Shown in pieces: positions 25,685-34,885 of a stretch of DNA of 44,426 bases (position 1 is its first letter; each line of letters begins with the position of its first letter). Under the pieces are notes generated by a model. It saw only the letters and a list, made by a program, of their open reading frames with translations, was not told the origin of the DNA and did not search any database. The DNA lies in the NCBI GenBank assembly GCA_028703105.1, contig JAQVNN010000003.1, forward strand, positions 17,457-61,882, in the 5' to 3' direction. The translations under genes and the position numbers were made by a program. Source of the DNA: Paludibacter sp. (GTDB taxonomy: Bacteria > Bacteroidota > Bacteroidia > Bacteroidales > Paludibacteraceae).

Positions 25685-27781
25685 ATGCAGCTTTTACACC
25701 TCGATATCAAATTTCTGCCGGGTGTCGGACCGAAAAAGGCCGACTTGCTGGCAAAAGAGTTGAATGTCCGTTCGGCTGATGATTTGGTACGGCATTATCC
25801 TTACAAATATATCGATCGCAGCCGGTTTTACTATCTCCACGAGATTACTGAAAACATGCCTTTTATCCAGGTTAAAGGACAAATACTCCGGTTCGATAAA
25901 ATCGGAACGGGACGTGGACAGCGATTATCCGCAATTTTTACCGATGGGAAAGATACCATTGAACTAATTTGGTTTCAGGGAATCAAATTCGTACTGGAAA
26001 AATACAAAGCCGGAATTACCTACGTAGTGTTTGGTAAACCCTCTTTTTTTAACGGAAAATTCAACATCGCTCACCCGGAAATGGATTTACCTTCTCAGTT
26101 GCCCCCGGTAGAACAACTGGGATTGCAACCTTTTTACAACACAACCGAAAAGATGAAATCCGGTTTTCTGAACTCAAAAGCTATTCAGAAAATCATGCAG
26201 GGTCTCCTGCCGTATTTACAAGCGGGTGTCCCTGAAACGCTGCCTGCTTATGTGCTGAAAAAATATGCCCTGATGAACCTGACAGATGCGCTTCTCAACA
26301 TCCATTTTCCCAAAAACACATACGCCCTCAACAAAGCTCGTCAACGACTCAAGTTTGAAGAATTGTTTTATGTGCAGCTGAATATATTGCAGCAAACCAA
26401 ATGGAGAGAGCAAAACCTACGTGGACTGATCATGAAAAAAGTCGGACATTATTTCAATACTTTTTATCACGATTACCTGCCTTTTGAATTGACCGGCGCA
26501 CAAAAAAGGGTGCTGAAAGAAATTCATACCGATGTGGCAAGCGGTAAACAAATGAACCGCCTGTTACAGGGCGATGTGGGCAGTGGTAAAACCCTGGTTG
26601 CTTTGATGGCCATTTTAATTGCGGTGGATAATGGTTACCAGGGATGTATTATGGCACCGACTGAAATATTAGCCAACCAACATTACGATACTCTGAAAGA
26701 TTTTATCAAAGATCTGGGTGTGAATATTTCGTTGCTTACCGGCTCTACACGACCGAAAGAACGGGAGAGAATCCATACAGATCTGCAATCGGGCGAACTC
26801 CATATATTAGTCGGCACCCACGCCCTGATTGAAGATGTAGTTCAGTTCAACAACCTCGGTTTAGTCATCATTGACGAACAACATCGCTTCGGTGTGGAAC
26901 AACGTTCCAAGCTGTGGAAGAAAAATGCCCAACCGCCCCATGTGCTGGTCATGACCGCCACCCCCATCCCACGTACCTTAGCCATGACACTTTATGGCGA
27001 TCTGAGCGTATCAGTTATTGATGAACTTCCGCCAGGGAGGAAGCCGGTTCAGACCTATCATTATTACGAAAACAAAAGACAAGCACTGAATGGCTTTATT
27101 TACAAGCAAATTCAGGCAGGCAGGCAAGTGTATGTTGTCTATCCGCTTATTGAAGAATCCGAAAAAATGGATCTTCAGAATGTAACTGAAGGATATGAAT
27201 ATTTCAGAGAATGTTTCCCTGATTTCAGAGTCAGCATGGTACACGGTAAGCTCAAACCTGCAGAAAAAGACCATCAAATGCAATTATTTGTTTCCGGAAA
27301 GGCCCAGATCATGGTTGCAACTACCGTAATCGAAGTGGGCGTGAATATCCCCAATGCCTCAGTCATGATCATCGAAAATGCGGAAAGATTCGGACTTTCG
27401 CAATTACATCAACTCAGGGGACGTGTAGGCCGGGGGGCAGATCAGTCCTACTGCATCCTCCTCACCGGATTTAAACTTGCCACTGAAACCCGGAAAAGAA
27501 TGGAAATTCTGACCCGTACAAATGATGGTTTCGAAATTGCAGAAGCCGATTTACAACTCAGAGGCCCCGGCGACCTGGAAGGGACACAACAAAGTGGTAT
27601 CCCGTTCGAACTGAAAATTGCCAATTTAGCCCGGGATGGCAAAATGCTTGAAATTGCCCGGAATTTTGCCCTCGAAATACTGAACGATGACCCTAAATTA
27701 GAAAAACATAATAATCTCATCCTGGCTTCTCAGCTCAAAAAATTAAAAACAAATGTGGTAAACTGGGGAATTATTAGTTAA
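25685..27781 (+). CDS. recG: ATP-dependent DNA helicase RecG
   Basis: Branched-DNA helicase that regresses stalled forks and processes Holliday junctions. The 698-aa protein has an N-terminal wedge/OB region (about 55-150), then helicase motifs in order: Q-like PFELTGAQKRVLKEI (266-280), Walker A LLQGDVGSGKT (293-303), Ia APTEILANQHY, DEQH box VIIDEQHRFGVEQR (394-407), III TATPIPRTLA, V ATTVIEVGVNIPNAS, VI QLRGRVGRG. The C-terminal RecG region follows (LQLRGPGDLEGTQQSGIP). Length is normal (about 690-700 aa). It follows ispD by 32 nt and probably shares its transcript. Confidence 0.97.
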   Translation: MQLLHLDIKFLPGVGPKKADLLAKELNVRSADDLVRHYPYKYIDRSRFYYLHEITENMPFIQVKGQILRFDKIGTGRGQRLSAIFTDGKDTIELIWFQGIKFVLEKYKAGITYVVFGKPSFFNGKFNIAHPEMDLPSQLPPVEQLGLQPFYNTTEKMKSGFLNSKAIQKIMQGLLPYLQAGVPETLPAYVLKKYALMNLTDALLNIHFPKNTYALNKARQRLKFEELFYVQLNILQQTKWREQNLRGLIMKKVGHYFNTFYHDYLPFELTGAQKRVLKEIHTDVASGKQMNRLLQGDVGSGKTLVALMAILIAVDNGYQGCIMAPTEILANQHYDTLKDFIKDLGVNISLLTGSTRPKERERIHTDLQSGELHILVGTHALIEDVVQFNNLGLVIIDEQHRFGVEQRSKLWKKNAQPPHVLVMTATPIPRTLAMTLYGDLSVSVIDELPPGRKPVQTYHYYENKRQALNGFIYKQIQAGRQVYVVYPLIEESEKMDLQNVTEGYEYFRECFPDFRVSMVHGKLKPAEKDHQMQLFVSGKAQIMVATTVIEVGVNIPNASVMIIENAERFGLSQLHQLRGRVGRGADQSYCILLTGFKLATETRKRMEILTRTNDGFEIAEADLQLRGPGDLEGTQQSGIPFELKIANLARDGKMLEIARNFALEILNDDPKLEKHNNLILASQLKKLKTNVVNWGIIS

Positions 27782-27819
27782 AAATGCCGAATAGGCTTGG
27801 TTAAGAAAGCTTATTTTTT

Positions 27820-27827
27820 TATCTTTG
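27820..27827 (+). promoter_or_regulatory. Probable -7 element for ndk
   Basis: TATCTTTG matches TAnnTTTG, 36 nt before the ndk ATG. No clear -33 element was found. It also argues against the longer ndk frame that begins with TTG at 27825. Confidence 0.45.
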
Positions 27828-27863
27828 AAAAATTTTAACCCCACCTATAAACACCTGAATATC

Positions 27864-28325
27864 ATGGAGAAAACACTTATTATTATAAAACCGTGCACCA
27901 TACAACGCGGTTTAACCGGTGAAATCATCCGGCGATTTGAAAAAAAAGGACTTCAGATTTGCGGCATGAAAATGATGCAACTCACAGATGAAATTTTGTT
28001 TGAACATTATGCTCATTTGACTCAAAAGCCTTTCTTTAAACGAATTAAGAATTCTATGATGGCAACTCCTGTCATTGTTTGTTGTCTGAAAGGCATTGAT
28101 GCCGTCCGGATTGTACGCACGATGACGGGTGTGACCAACGGACGGGATGCTGCTCCCGGTACTATCAGGGGCGATTATAGTGTCAGTGTGCAGGAAAACA
28201 TCATTCATGCCTCTGATTCCGCAGAAACAGCGGCTATCGAGTTAAAAAGATTTTTTAATAAAAATGAAATTTTTGATTACAAACAGAATCAACTGAGTTA
28301 TTTATACGCTAACGACGAGATTTGA
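27864..28325 (+). CDS. ndk: Nucleoside diphosphate kinase
   Basis: Balances cellular NTP/dNTP pools by phosphate transfer through a phospho-histidine. The 153-aa product has KTLIIIKPCTIQRGL (3-17), MTGVTNGRDAAPGTIRGDY (87-105), and the active-site His115 in ENIIHASDSAETA. The start is placed at ATG 27864, which gives the conserved N-terminus; the longer frame from 27825 adds 13 unconserved residues and overlaps the promoter. The C-terminal tail after about residue 135 is ordinary for Bacteroidota. The M23 peptidase gene follows after 21 nt. Confidence 0.95.
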   Translation: MEKTLIIIKPCTIQRGLTGEIIRRFEKKGLQICGMKMMQLTDEILFEHYAHLTQKPFFKRIKNSMMATPVIVCCLKGIDAVRIVRTMTGVTNGRDAAPGTIRGDYSVSVQENIIHASDSAETAAIELKRFFNKNEIFDYKQNQLSYLYANDEI

Positions 28326-28346
28326 TTATTATACGAGTATTTTAAC

Positions 28347-29222
28347 ATGAGAGTAACCCAAAGATTCCTGATTTTGATACTGGCTCTGCCAATGTTACTA
28401 TCAAAAAACATCTATGCGAACGACAAAGACAAAAAAATTTCTTCCATAACCCTAAACGCAGATTCAACCAATTTTTATCAGGAACTACTCCATGATAAAA
28501 CGGACGATCTGATGGAAAATCATCCTGCTGATGACATTTACAACAACATCTGGACGAGTACCAAACTGAATCCCTACAAAATTCCCATCGACAGTCTTCC
28601 CGATTCTGTAAAAATTGATTTATCTTCTTTCTGTGTTCCAGTACCAGGACATGTTACTTCTCATTTTGGTCCGAGAAGATATCGCTATCATTATGGAACA
28701 GATATTAAATTACAAACCGGAGATTCTGTCGTATCTTCCTTTGCAGGAAAAATCCGCATCATTGATTACGACAGAAGAGGTTATGGTCACTATGTGGTTA
28801 TCCGGCATGATAACGGACTAGAAACTGTCTATGCCCATCTCTCTCAGGTGCTGGTTTCTCTTGACCAGCATGTGGCTGCAGGAGAACCTATCGCCTTAGG
28901 AGGAAGTACCGGACGTTCAACCGGTCCGCATCTCCATTACGAAATCCGCTTTCTCGGCAACGCCATGAACCCGGCTAAAATAATTGACTTTGCTTACGGC
29001 TCTCCTTTTAAAGAAGAATACCTGATCACAAAGAAACACTCTTTCTATTATCAAAAAGAAGTTCAGGCAATGGCCGCTGCCAAATACTATAAAATCAGAC
29101 GAGGGGATAATCTCAGCAGAATCGCTTCCAGAAACGGGACCAGTGTCAAAGCGTTGTGCCGTCTGAATGGAATCTCTACTAAAAAAATGTTAAGGATAGG
29201 TCAGACTATTCGTATCAGATAA
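28347..29222 (+). CDS. M23-family metallopeptidase with C-terminal LysM domain
   Basis: A 291-aa cell-wall hydrolase or hydrolase regulator. A signal peptide (about 1-25) targets it to the periplasm. The LytM/M23 domain (about 95-215) has HFGPRRYRYHYGTDI with zinc ligands His115 and Asp119, GYGHYVVIRHDNGLETVYAHL, and GPHLHYEIR with His195/His197, so the zinc site is complete and it should be an active endopeptidase. The C-terminal LysM domain (247-290; KIRRGDNLSRIASRNG, GQTIRIR) binds peptidoglycan. It follows ndk by 21 nt. Division or envelope remodelling is the likely role. Confidence 0.9.
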   Translation: MRVTQRFLILILALPMLLSKNIYANDKDKKISSITLNADSTNFYQELLHDKTDDLMENHPADDIYNNIWTSTKLNPYKIPIDSLPDSVKIDLSSFCVPVPGHVTSHFGPRRYRYHYGTDIKLQTGDSVVSSFAGKIRIIDYDRRGYGHYVVIRHDNGLETVYAHLSQVLVSLDQHVAAGEPIALGGSTGRSTGPHLHYEIRFLGNAMNPAKIIDFAYGSPFKEEYLITKKHSFYYQKEVQAMAAAKYYKIRRGDNLSRIASRNGTSVKALCRLNGISTKKMLRIGQTIRIR

Positions 29223-29287
29223 AGATTCTCCGGAAAACAAATCACCCCTTTAATTTGTTTGGATTCATAGAACAAAAAATTACAACC

Positions 29288-30793
29288 ATGTTTTCCAAAA
29301 AAAATTTAGAATACCAGATACTGATTATTTTCGGATCAAACGGAGACTTATCAAGACGTAAGTTATTACCTGCCATTTTTCAACTCTATCTGGATAACTT
29401 TCTGCCGAAGAATTTCATTGTTATCGGAACAGGGAGCAAGGAAAAGGATGTGCTGTCTAATCGGAAAGATGTGAGATCTGCACTCACCGAGTTTGCGTCT
29501 GAAGGCATAAGAAACGCCCAGGACAAACTGGAGGGTTTTCTGAATCTGGTTTATTATAAAAAAGTACATAACCAAACCGAACAGGATTTTGAAGGATTAA
29601 AAGACTATATCAACAATCTTTCTGCTGAACTTGAAATCAAACAAAATATCATCTATTACTTTTCTATTCCACCGTTTTTATACGAAGTAGTTGCTGCCAA
29701 CCTCGTCAAATATGGTTTAAATCAGGAAGAAAACGGATGGAAACGAATCATTGTGGAAAAACCGTTCGGTTACAGCTATGCTACTGCCATCGAACTCGAT
29801 AAGAAACTGCATGAAGGCTTTCACGAAGATCAGATTTATCGCATCGACCACTACCTCGGTAAAGAAACGGTTCAAAATATTATGGTTACCCGTTTTTATA
29901 ACGGCTTTTTTGAACCTATCTGGAACCGGAAATACATCGACAGGGTAGAAATCACCGCGGCAGAAAAAATCGGAGTGGGTGATCGTGGCGGGTATTACGA
30001 CGGATCGGGAGCTCTGAGAGATATGATTCAAAACCACTTGTTACAAGTGCTGGCAGTTGTTGCTATGGAACCTCCTGCTATCTTCGATTCAGAATCTATC
30101 CGCAACGAAACTGTAAAGGTGTTGCAGGCTCTTCGTCCAATCAAAGTGACAGATGTACCGGACCAGGTTGTGCGCGGACAATACATCGCAACCCATGTTG
30201 GAGATAAAATGCACCCCGGATACGGTCAGGAACACGGAGTAGCCCCTAACTCCAGGACTGAAACCTTTGTTGCAATTAAAGCTTATATCGACAACTGGAG
30301 ATGGGGGGATGTCCCATTTTATATCCGTACAGGGAAACATCTTCCGGCAAGGGTTACCGAAGTAGTTATCCACCTAAAACATGCCCCTCATCAGCTTTTC
30401 AAACAGTTGTGCCTGACACATCCAAACAACATGATTATCCTCCGGATTCATCCTGATGCGGGAATTGCCATCGATTTTGGGATGAAGATTCCGGGAGCAG
30501 GATACAAAGTACACAACGTAAATATGGCTTTTAAATATGCCGATCTGGCCGAAACGAAAATCCCGGAAGCATACGAAAGATTGCTCCTGGATTGTATGGT
30601 TGGTGATTCAACCTTATATGCGCGTGCCGATGCTGTCAAAACCAGCTGGAAATTTGTTGACCCGATTATTCAGGCCTGGCACGAGAATCCTGATATTCCT
30701 CTGTACTTTTATGAATGTAACACCTGGGGTCCCAAAGAGTCGAACAATCTTTTCGAAGATAAATATACGAAATGGCGTGAGCCAGAAGAATAA
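29288..30793 (+). CDS. zwf: Glucose-6-phosphate 1-dehydrogenase
   Basis: Oxidises glucose 6-phosphate to 6-phosphogluconolactone, entering the oxidative pentose phosphate path. The 501-aa product has the coenzyme loop IIFGSNGDLSRRKLLPA, VEKPFGYS, and the active-site motif RIDHYLGKETVQN (about 185-197), then WEGVP-like WRWGDVPFYIRTGK. The start is ATG 29288; the frame extends back to a TTG at 29255 that adds 11 unconserved residues. pgl follows after 50 nt, forming the first two steps of the pathway. The third gene (gnd), often adjacent in relatives, is not in this window. Confidence 0.95.
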   Translation: MFSKKNLEYQILIIFGSNGDLSRRKLLPAIFQLYLDNFLPKNFIVIGTGSKEKDVLSNRKDVRSALTEFASEGIRNAQDKLEGFLNLVYYKKVHNQTEQDFEGLKDYINNLSAELEIKQNIIYYFSIPPFLYEVVAANLVKYGLNQEENGWKRIIVEKPFGYSYATAIELDKKLHEGFHEDQIYRIDHYLGKETVQNIMVTRFYNGFFEPIWNRKYIDRVEITAAEKIGVGDRGGYYDGSGALRDMIQNHLLQVLAVVAMEPPAIFDSESIRNETVKVLQALRPIKVTDVPDQVVRGQYIATHVGDKMHPGYGQEHGVAPNSRTETFVAIKAYIDNWRWGDVPFYIRTGKHLPARVTEVVIHLKHAPHQLFKQLCLTHPNNMIILRIHPDAGIAIDFGMKIPGAGYKVHNVNMAFKYADLAETKIPEAYERLLLDCMVGDSTLYARADAVKTSWKFVDPIIQAWHENPDIPLYFYECNTWGPKESNNLFEDKYTKWREPEE

Positions 30794-30843
30794 TAGAAAT
30801 AACAAACATCATAAATAAAAAATAAAAAGCTGAACAACTTTTC

Positions 30844-31575
30844 ATGAAACCCGAAACACATATTTTTGATGACGCCATACTGGCAGCCCATGCGGTTGCT
30901 ACTCTTATACAGGAACTAGCTATAGCCAAACAACAACAAAATCAAACATTAAACATGGCTGTATCGGGAGGATCGACACCCAAACAATTATTTACCTTAC
31001 TTACCGGGAATAAATACCGTTTTGCAATTCCCTGGGAAGTTATCCGTTTTTTCTGGGTAGATGAAAGATGCGTAGAACCAGCTCATCCTGAAAGCAATTT
31101 CGGTATGACTTACGATGCTTTATTGCAATATGCTTTTGTTCCTGCCCAACATATCTTCAGAATAAAAGGAGAAGACATTCCGGCAAATGAAGCCGTCAGA
31201 TATGCAAATCTCCTTAGAGAAGAATTACCGGCAAGAAAGGGGGTGCCTGTATTCGACATTATTTTATTGGGGATTGGTGATGACGGTCATACTGCATCCA
31301 TTTTTCCGGATAACATGGCACTACTCAATTCTGAAAAACTGGTCGATACAGCGACACACCCTGTAAGTGGGCAAAAAAGAATTACCCTGACCGGCAAAAC
31401 AATTAACAATGCCGATCAGGTTGTCTTCTTAGTTACCGGAAAAAATAAGTCCGGAATTATTCGTGAAATTACCCGGGAAACTTCTGATGCCTTGAAATAT
31501 CCGGCTTTTCACGTGGGAAACTACGTCGGTGAAGCAGCACTATATCTCGATGCTGCCGCAGCGACTGAAATTTAA
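30844..31575 (+). CDS. pgl: 6-phosphogluconolactonase
   Basis: Hydrolyses the lactone made by Zwf. The 243-aa DevB/SOL-type protein shows NMAVSGGSTPKQLFTLL, FFWVDERCVEPAHPESNFGM, and LLGIGDDGHTASIFP, the conserved phosphate- and substrate-binding loops of the family. The length is usual. It follows zwf by 50 nt in the same direction, so the pair should be co-transcribed. Its final 4 nt overlap the convergent ackA stop. Confidence 0.94.
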   Translation: MKPETHIFDDAILAAHAVATLIQELAIAKQQQNQTLNMAVSGGSTPKQLFTLLTGNKYRFAIPWEVIRFFWVDERCVEPAHPESNFGMTYDALLQYAFVPAQHIFRIKGEDIPANEAVRYANLLREELPARKGVPVFDIILLGIGDDGHTASIFPDNMALLNSEKLVDTATHPVSGQKRITLTGKTINNADQVVFLVTGKNKSGIIREITRETSDALKYPAFHVGNYVGEAALYLDAAAATEI

Positions 31576-32771
31576 TTTTTTACAATTTCCATTGTATCGG
31601 AAGCAATCATATATTCCTCGTCAGTAGGAATAACGACTACTTTTACGGTTGAATCGGGCGTACTCAACAGAACTTCATTCCCTTTAGAATTTGCATTCAA
31701 CGTTTCATCTATTTTCAGCCCCATATAACTAAAACTCCTGCATACCTTCTCGCGGGTACTTGCCTGGTTCTCTCCTACTCCTCCCGTGAATACAAGGACA
31801 TCAGCTCCGTTGAGCGCAGCAAAATAAGACCCGATGTATTTAATTATCCTGTATTCATAAATATTCAGTGCTAATATGGCACGTTCGTTCCCCTCGGATA
31901 TTGCTTTTTCAATATCACGCATATCCGAAGATACACCGGATACTCCCAATACCCCGCTGTGCTTATTAAACAAAGTAGAAACAGAAGAAGAATTTATCAT
32001 TTCTTTCTCCATCAGAAAAGTAACCACACCCAGATCTACATCTCCGGAACGGGTACCCATCATCAATCCTTCTATAGGCGTAAAGCCCATGGACGTGTCT
32101 ATCGACTTACCATCCTTAATGGCTGTAATAGAAGCGCCGTTGCCAATATGTGCTGTTATTATCTTGGTTTTTTGAACATCCAGTCCAAGAAACTCACAGG
32201 CACGACGGGAGACATAACGATGACTGGTCCCGTGAAAGCCATAACGACGAATACCGTATTTCTGATATAACGCATAAGGAATTCCATACATATAAGCATA
32301 GTCAGGCATTGTCTGGTGGAATGCTGTATCAAAAACCGCAACCTGAGGAACATCAGGCAAAAGTTCACTGATGGCACGAATACCGGCTAAATTTGGCGGA
32401 TTATGCAAAGGAGCAATCTCAATGCATTCTTCAATTTTTTTGATAACCTCGTCGTTGATAAGGACACTTGAATTAAACTTTTCTCCTCCATGTACAACGC
32501 GGTGTCCTACCGCATTAATTTCTTCTATTGATTCAATGGCTCCATACTTCTTACTTGTCAGCACGCCCAATATATATTCAATGGCAACCTGATGTTCCAG
32601 AATTTCTCCTTCAAGCATAACTTTCTGGCCGTCCTTTCGGGTATGCTTGAGAAATGAGCCTTTCATTCCCAGCTTTTCGACTCCTCCCGAACCAAGCACT
32701 TCGTTGGTAGTCATATCAAGTAACTTGTATTTTACTGATGAGCTACCACAATTTAATACTAAAATTTTCAT
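31572..32771 (-). CDS. ackA: Acetate kinase
   Basis: Forms ATP and acetate from acetyl phosphate in mixed-acid fermentation, working after Pta. The 399-aa ASKHA-fold protein has VLNCGSSSVKYKL at the N-terminus, GHRVVHGGEKF, FDTAFHQTMPDYAYMY, YGFHGTSHRYVSRRA, TAHIGNGASITAIKDG, MMGTRSGDVDLG, and FTGGVGENQASTRE. Full length. It is last in a leftward pta-hbd-ackA set, 13 nt after the hbd-like stop, with an unusually strong ribosome binding site. It overlaps pgl by 4 nt at its 3' end. Confidence 0.96.
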   Translation of the reverse strand: MKILVLNCGSSSVKYKLLDMTTNEVLGSGGVEKLGMKGSFLKHTRKDGQKVMLEGEILEHQVAIEYILGVLTSKKYGAIESIEEINAVGHRVVHGGEKFNSSVLINDEVIKKIEECIEIAPLHNPPNLAGIRAISELLPDVPQVAVFDTAFHQTMPDYAYMYGIPYALYQKYGIRRYGFHGTSHRYVSRRACEFLGLDVQKTKIITAHIGNGASITAIKDGKSIDTSMGFTPIEGLMMGTRSGDVDLGVVTFLMEKEMINSSSVSTLFNKHSGVLGVSGVSSDMRDIEKAISEGNERAILALNIYEYRIIKYIGSYFAALNGADVLVFTGGVGENQASTREKVCRSFSYMGLKIDETLNANSKGNEVLLSTPDSTVKVVVIPTDEEYMIASDTMEIVKN

Positions 32772-32777
32772 ATGAAT

Positions 32778-32786
32778 CTCCTCCTT
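32778..32786 (-). promoter_or_regulatory. Strong Shine-Dalgarno site for ackA
   Basis: The minus strand reads AAGGAGGAG then 6 nt then ATG at 32771. Its first bases overlap the hbd-like stop codon. Such a complete SD is uncommon in Bacteroidota and suggests strong or independent initiation of ackA. Confidence 0.75.
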
Positions 32787-33741
32787 ATTTTACAAGATTA
32801 CCTGATTCGTCATATACGTAAAATCCTTTTCCGGTACTTACCCCGTAATTTTTTGCCCGTACCATTCGTAATAAAACAGGCGACGGCTTATACTTGATAT
32901 TACCATACTCCTCGTACAGGTTATTCAGTAACTTCACAATTTTCTCAATGCCCATATTATCTGCTGTCCGGAAAACTCCCTGACTATGACCATAACCGAC
33001 TGTAAGGACTTTGTCTATATCTTCTACATTCGAAATGCCTTCCATCAAAATTTGACAGGCTTCGTTGAGTTGTGTAAGAAATAAACGTATGCTGACCAAG
33101 CCGGATGACTCCATCACCGAAATATACTGATGGTTAATCATACGTGCAAACTTACTGACTTTATCGAAAGTTTCCTGAGAAGTATGCAGACCCGATACAA
33201 TTTCGAGAATTTGTGAACCCGGAGTATTAATCATAAAATGCACACCAATGCACCTTTCCGGATATTTCAGTTCAGAAGCAAGTTCGGTTACAACTACAGT
33301 TGTGACATTCGATGCTATTACTGCATCGGGTTCAAGTACTTGTTCGAGTTGCTGGAATACTTTTTTCCTTTCATCTACTTGTCGCTCGCCAGTCTGATTA
33401 TTATAACGGATTGCCTCGATTACAAAGTCACAATGTTGAAAATCTACATAGGAGGTTGTCCCTTGCACACGTGAAAGAATAGCCTTTTTTTCATTTAAAG
33501 TTAGTCCCCAATTGGTAATTTTCTGATCTAATTTAGCCTCTATTCTGCTGAAAGCATTCGCAATTTTCTCTTTATTGGGTTCTAAAAACACTACCTCCAT
33601 TCCATTCAAAGCGGCAGTGGTTGCTATTTCACTTCCTTCGATTCCACAACCAACAACGCCTATGCGCGAAAACAGGGTTCTCTTCCTGTTTCGCTTACTC
33701 AGCCCATACCGTTCGATTGGTTCCGTAATTATTTTTGCCAT
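32785..33741 (-). CDS. 3-hydroxyacyl-CoA dehydrogenase family protein (3-hydroxybutyryl-CoA dehydrogenase-like)
   Basis: A 318-aa NAD-dependent dehydrogenase. A 26-residue N-terminal tail precedes the Rossmann loop IGVVGCGIEGSEIA. The core continues with DFVIEAIRYN, IASNVTTVVVTELA, the catalytic His region CIGVHFMINTPGSQILEIV, SGLVSIRLFLTQLNEACQIL, and C-terminal GVSTGKGFYVYDESG. The family interconverts acetoacetyl-CoA and 3-hydroxybutyryl-CoA in butyrate-type metabolism or beta-oxidation. The tail and the HFMINTP variant of the classical HFFNP box mark a Bacteroidota subgroup. It sits between pta (76 nt) and ackA (13 nt). No thiolase, crotonase or butyryl-CoA dehydrogenase is in the window, so the physiological substrate is open. 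Confidence 0.8.
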   Translation of the reverse strand: MAKIITEPIERYGLSKRNRKRTLFSRIGVVGCGIEGSEIATTAALNGMEVVFLEPNKEKIANAFSRIEAKLDQKITNWGLTLNEKKAILSRVQGTTSYVDFQHCDFVIEAIRYNNQTGERQVDERKKVFQQLEQVLEPDAVIASNVTTVVVTELASELKYPERCIGVHFMINTPGSQILEIVSGLHTSQETFDKVSKFARMINHQYISVMESSGLVSIRLFLTQLNEACQILMEGISNVEDIDKVLTVGYGHSQGVFRTADNMGIEKIVKLLNNLYEEYGNIKYKPSPVLLRMVRAKNYGVSTGKGFYVYDESGNLVK

Positions 33742-33817
33742 GTTATTATTATATTTTAATTTTTTTTTGATGCTGCCTTACATTTGGGTTCTGAAATCTA
33801 AACGGGTTATATAAATT

Positions 33818-34819
33818 TTATTGCTTCATTGCCTGATTCGACGTGATGGCAATCATTTTTACAATATCGTCAACAGAACATCCTCTTGATAAATCATTGA
33901 TAGGAGCAGCCATTCCCTGTAGAATCGGCCCTACAGCCTGCGTACCGGAAAAACGTTCTACCATTTTATAGCCAATATTACCTGCCTGCAAATCAGGAAA
34001 CACCAACACATTCGCTTGTCCCGCTATCTTACTGTCGGGAGCTTTACTTTTTCCCACAGCTGGAACCAAAGCGGCATCTGCTTGCAATTCTCCATCAATT
34101 TGCAAAGACGGGAACATTGATTTGGCAAGGGCTGTCGCCTCAACAACTTTATCAACAAGTTCATGCTTTGCACTGCCTTTGGTTGAAAAACTCAACATGG
34201 CGACTTTAGGCTCAATTCCGGCAATGGATTTGATTGTTTCAGCTGAAGAAACAGCAATTTCGGCAAGTTCTTTTGCTGATGGATTCGGGTTCACTGCACA
34301 ATCGGCAAAAAGAAGTAAACCGTTTTCTCCATATTGTGGAGTAGGAGTAAACATTAGAAAAGCGCCGGATACAACAGAGATTCCGGGTCTTGTTTTCACA
34401 ATTTGAAAAGCGGGTCGCAACACATCTCCCGTGGTATTTTGCGCCCCTGCAAGTTCTCCGTCAGCATCGCCGTTTTTAATCATCAGACATGCCAGATACA
34501 AGGGATTTTTTGCGAATTTCTCAGCTTCCTCCATGGTCATACCTTTGTTTTTACGCACTTCATACAACAGGTTTGCATATTTACCCATATGGTTGTCCAA
34601 TTCGGGATCAACAATCACAGCTTCTGCAATGTAATCTAACTTTTCAGTTTTTGCTAAAGAGTTTATTTCCTGCCTGTTTCCTATCAGGATTATTTTTGCT
34701 GCTTTATTTTTTAAAACAATATCTGCAGCTCTGAGGATGCGTATTTCAGTTCCTTCCGGAAGGACAATCCGCTGTGGATTGGCTTTAGCACGCTCCATGA
34801 TCTGGTTCAGTAAGTTCAT
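33818..34819 (-). CDS. pta: Phosphate acetyltransferase
   Basis: Converts acetyl-CoA and phosphate to acetyl phosphate, the substrate for AckA. The 333-aa short form has only the catalytic PTA_PTB domain: RIVLPEGTEIRILRAA at the N-terminus, GDADGELAGAQNTTGDVLRP, SGAFLMFTPTP, MLSFSTKGSAKHELVDKV, DGELQADAALVPAVGKSKA, ANVLVFPDLQAGNIGYKM, and GPILQGMAAPINDLSRGC. No regulatory DRTGG or P-loop N-terminal domains are present, as is usual in Bacteroidota. It is the first gene of pta-hbd-ackA. The leader contains an inverted repeat around a likely promoter element. Confidence 0.95.
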   Translation of the reverse strand: MNLLNQIMERAKANPQRIVLPEGTEIRILRAADIVLKNKAAKIILIGNRQEINSLAKTEKLDYIAEAVIVDPELDNHMGKYANLLYEVRKNKGMTMEEAEKFAKNPLYLACLMIKNGDADGELAGAQNTTGDVLRPAFQIVKTRPGISVVSGAFLMFTPTPQYGENGLLLFADCAVNPNPSAKELAEIAVSSAETIKSIAGIEPKVAMLSFSTKGSAKHELVDKVVEATALAKSMFPSLQIDGELQADAALVPAVGKSKAPDSKIAGQANVLVFPDLQAGNIGYKMVERFSGTQAVGPILQGMAAPINDLSRGCSVDDIVKMIAITSNQAMKQ

Positions 34820-34885
34820 TTTTTTTATAATGATAATTTGTCTGTTGATATAACGTTTTTTACCCGAACTTCGTTCCGGAAAACA

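Noticed and set aside
27825-27863. Upstream TTG start for ndk
   Set aside because: It overlaps the TAnnTTTG promoter element, and the conserved sequence begins at ATG 27864.
29255-29287. Upstream TTG start for zwf
   Set aside because: It adds 11 unconserved residues; ATG 29288 gives the normal N-terminus.
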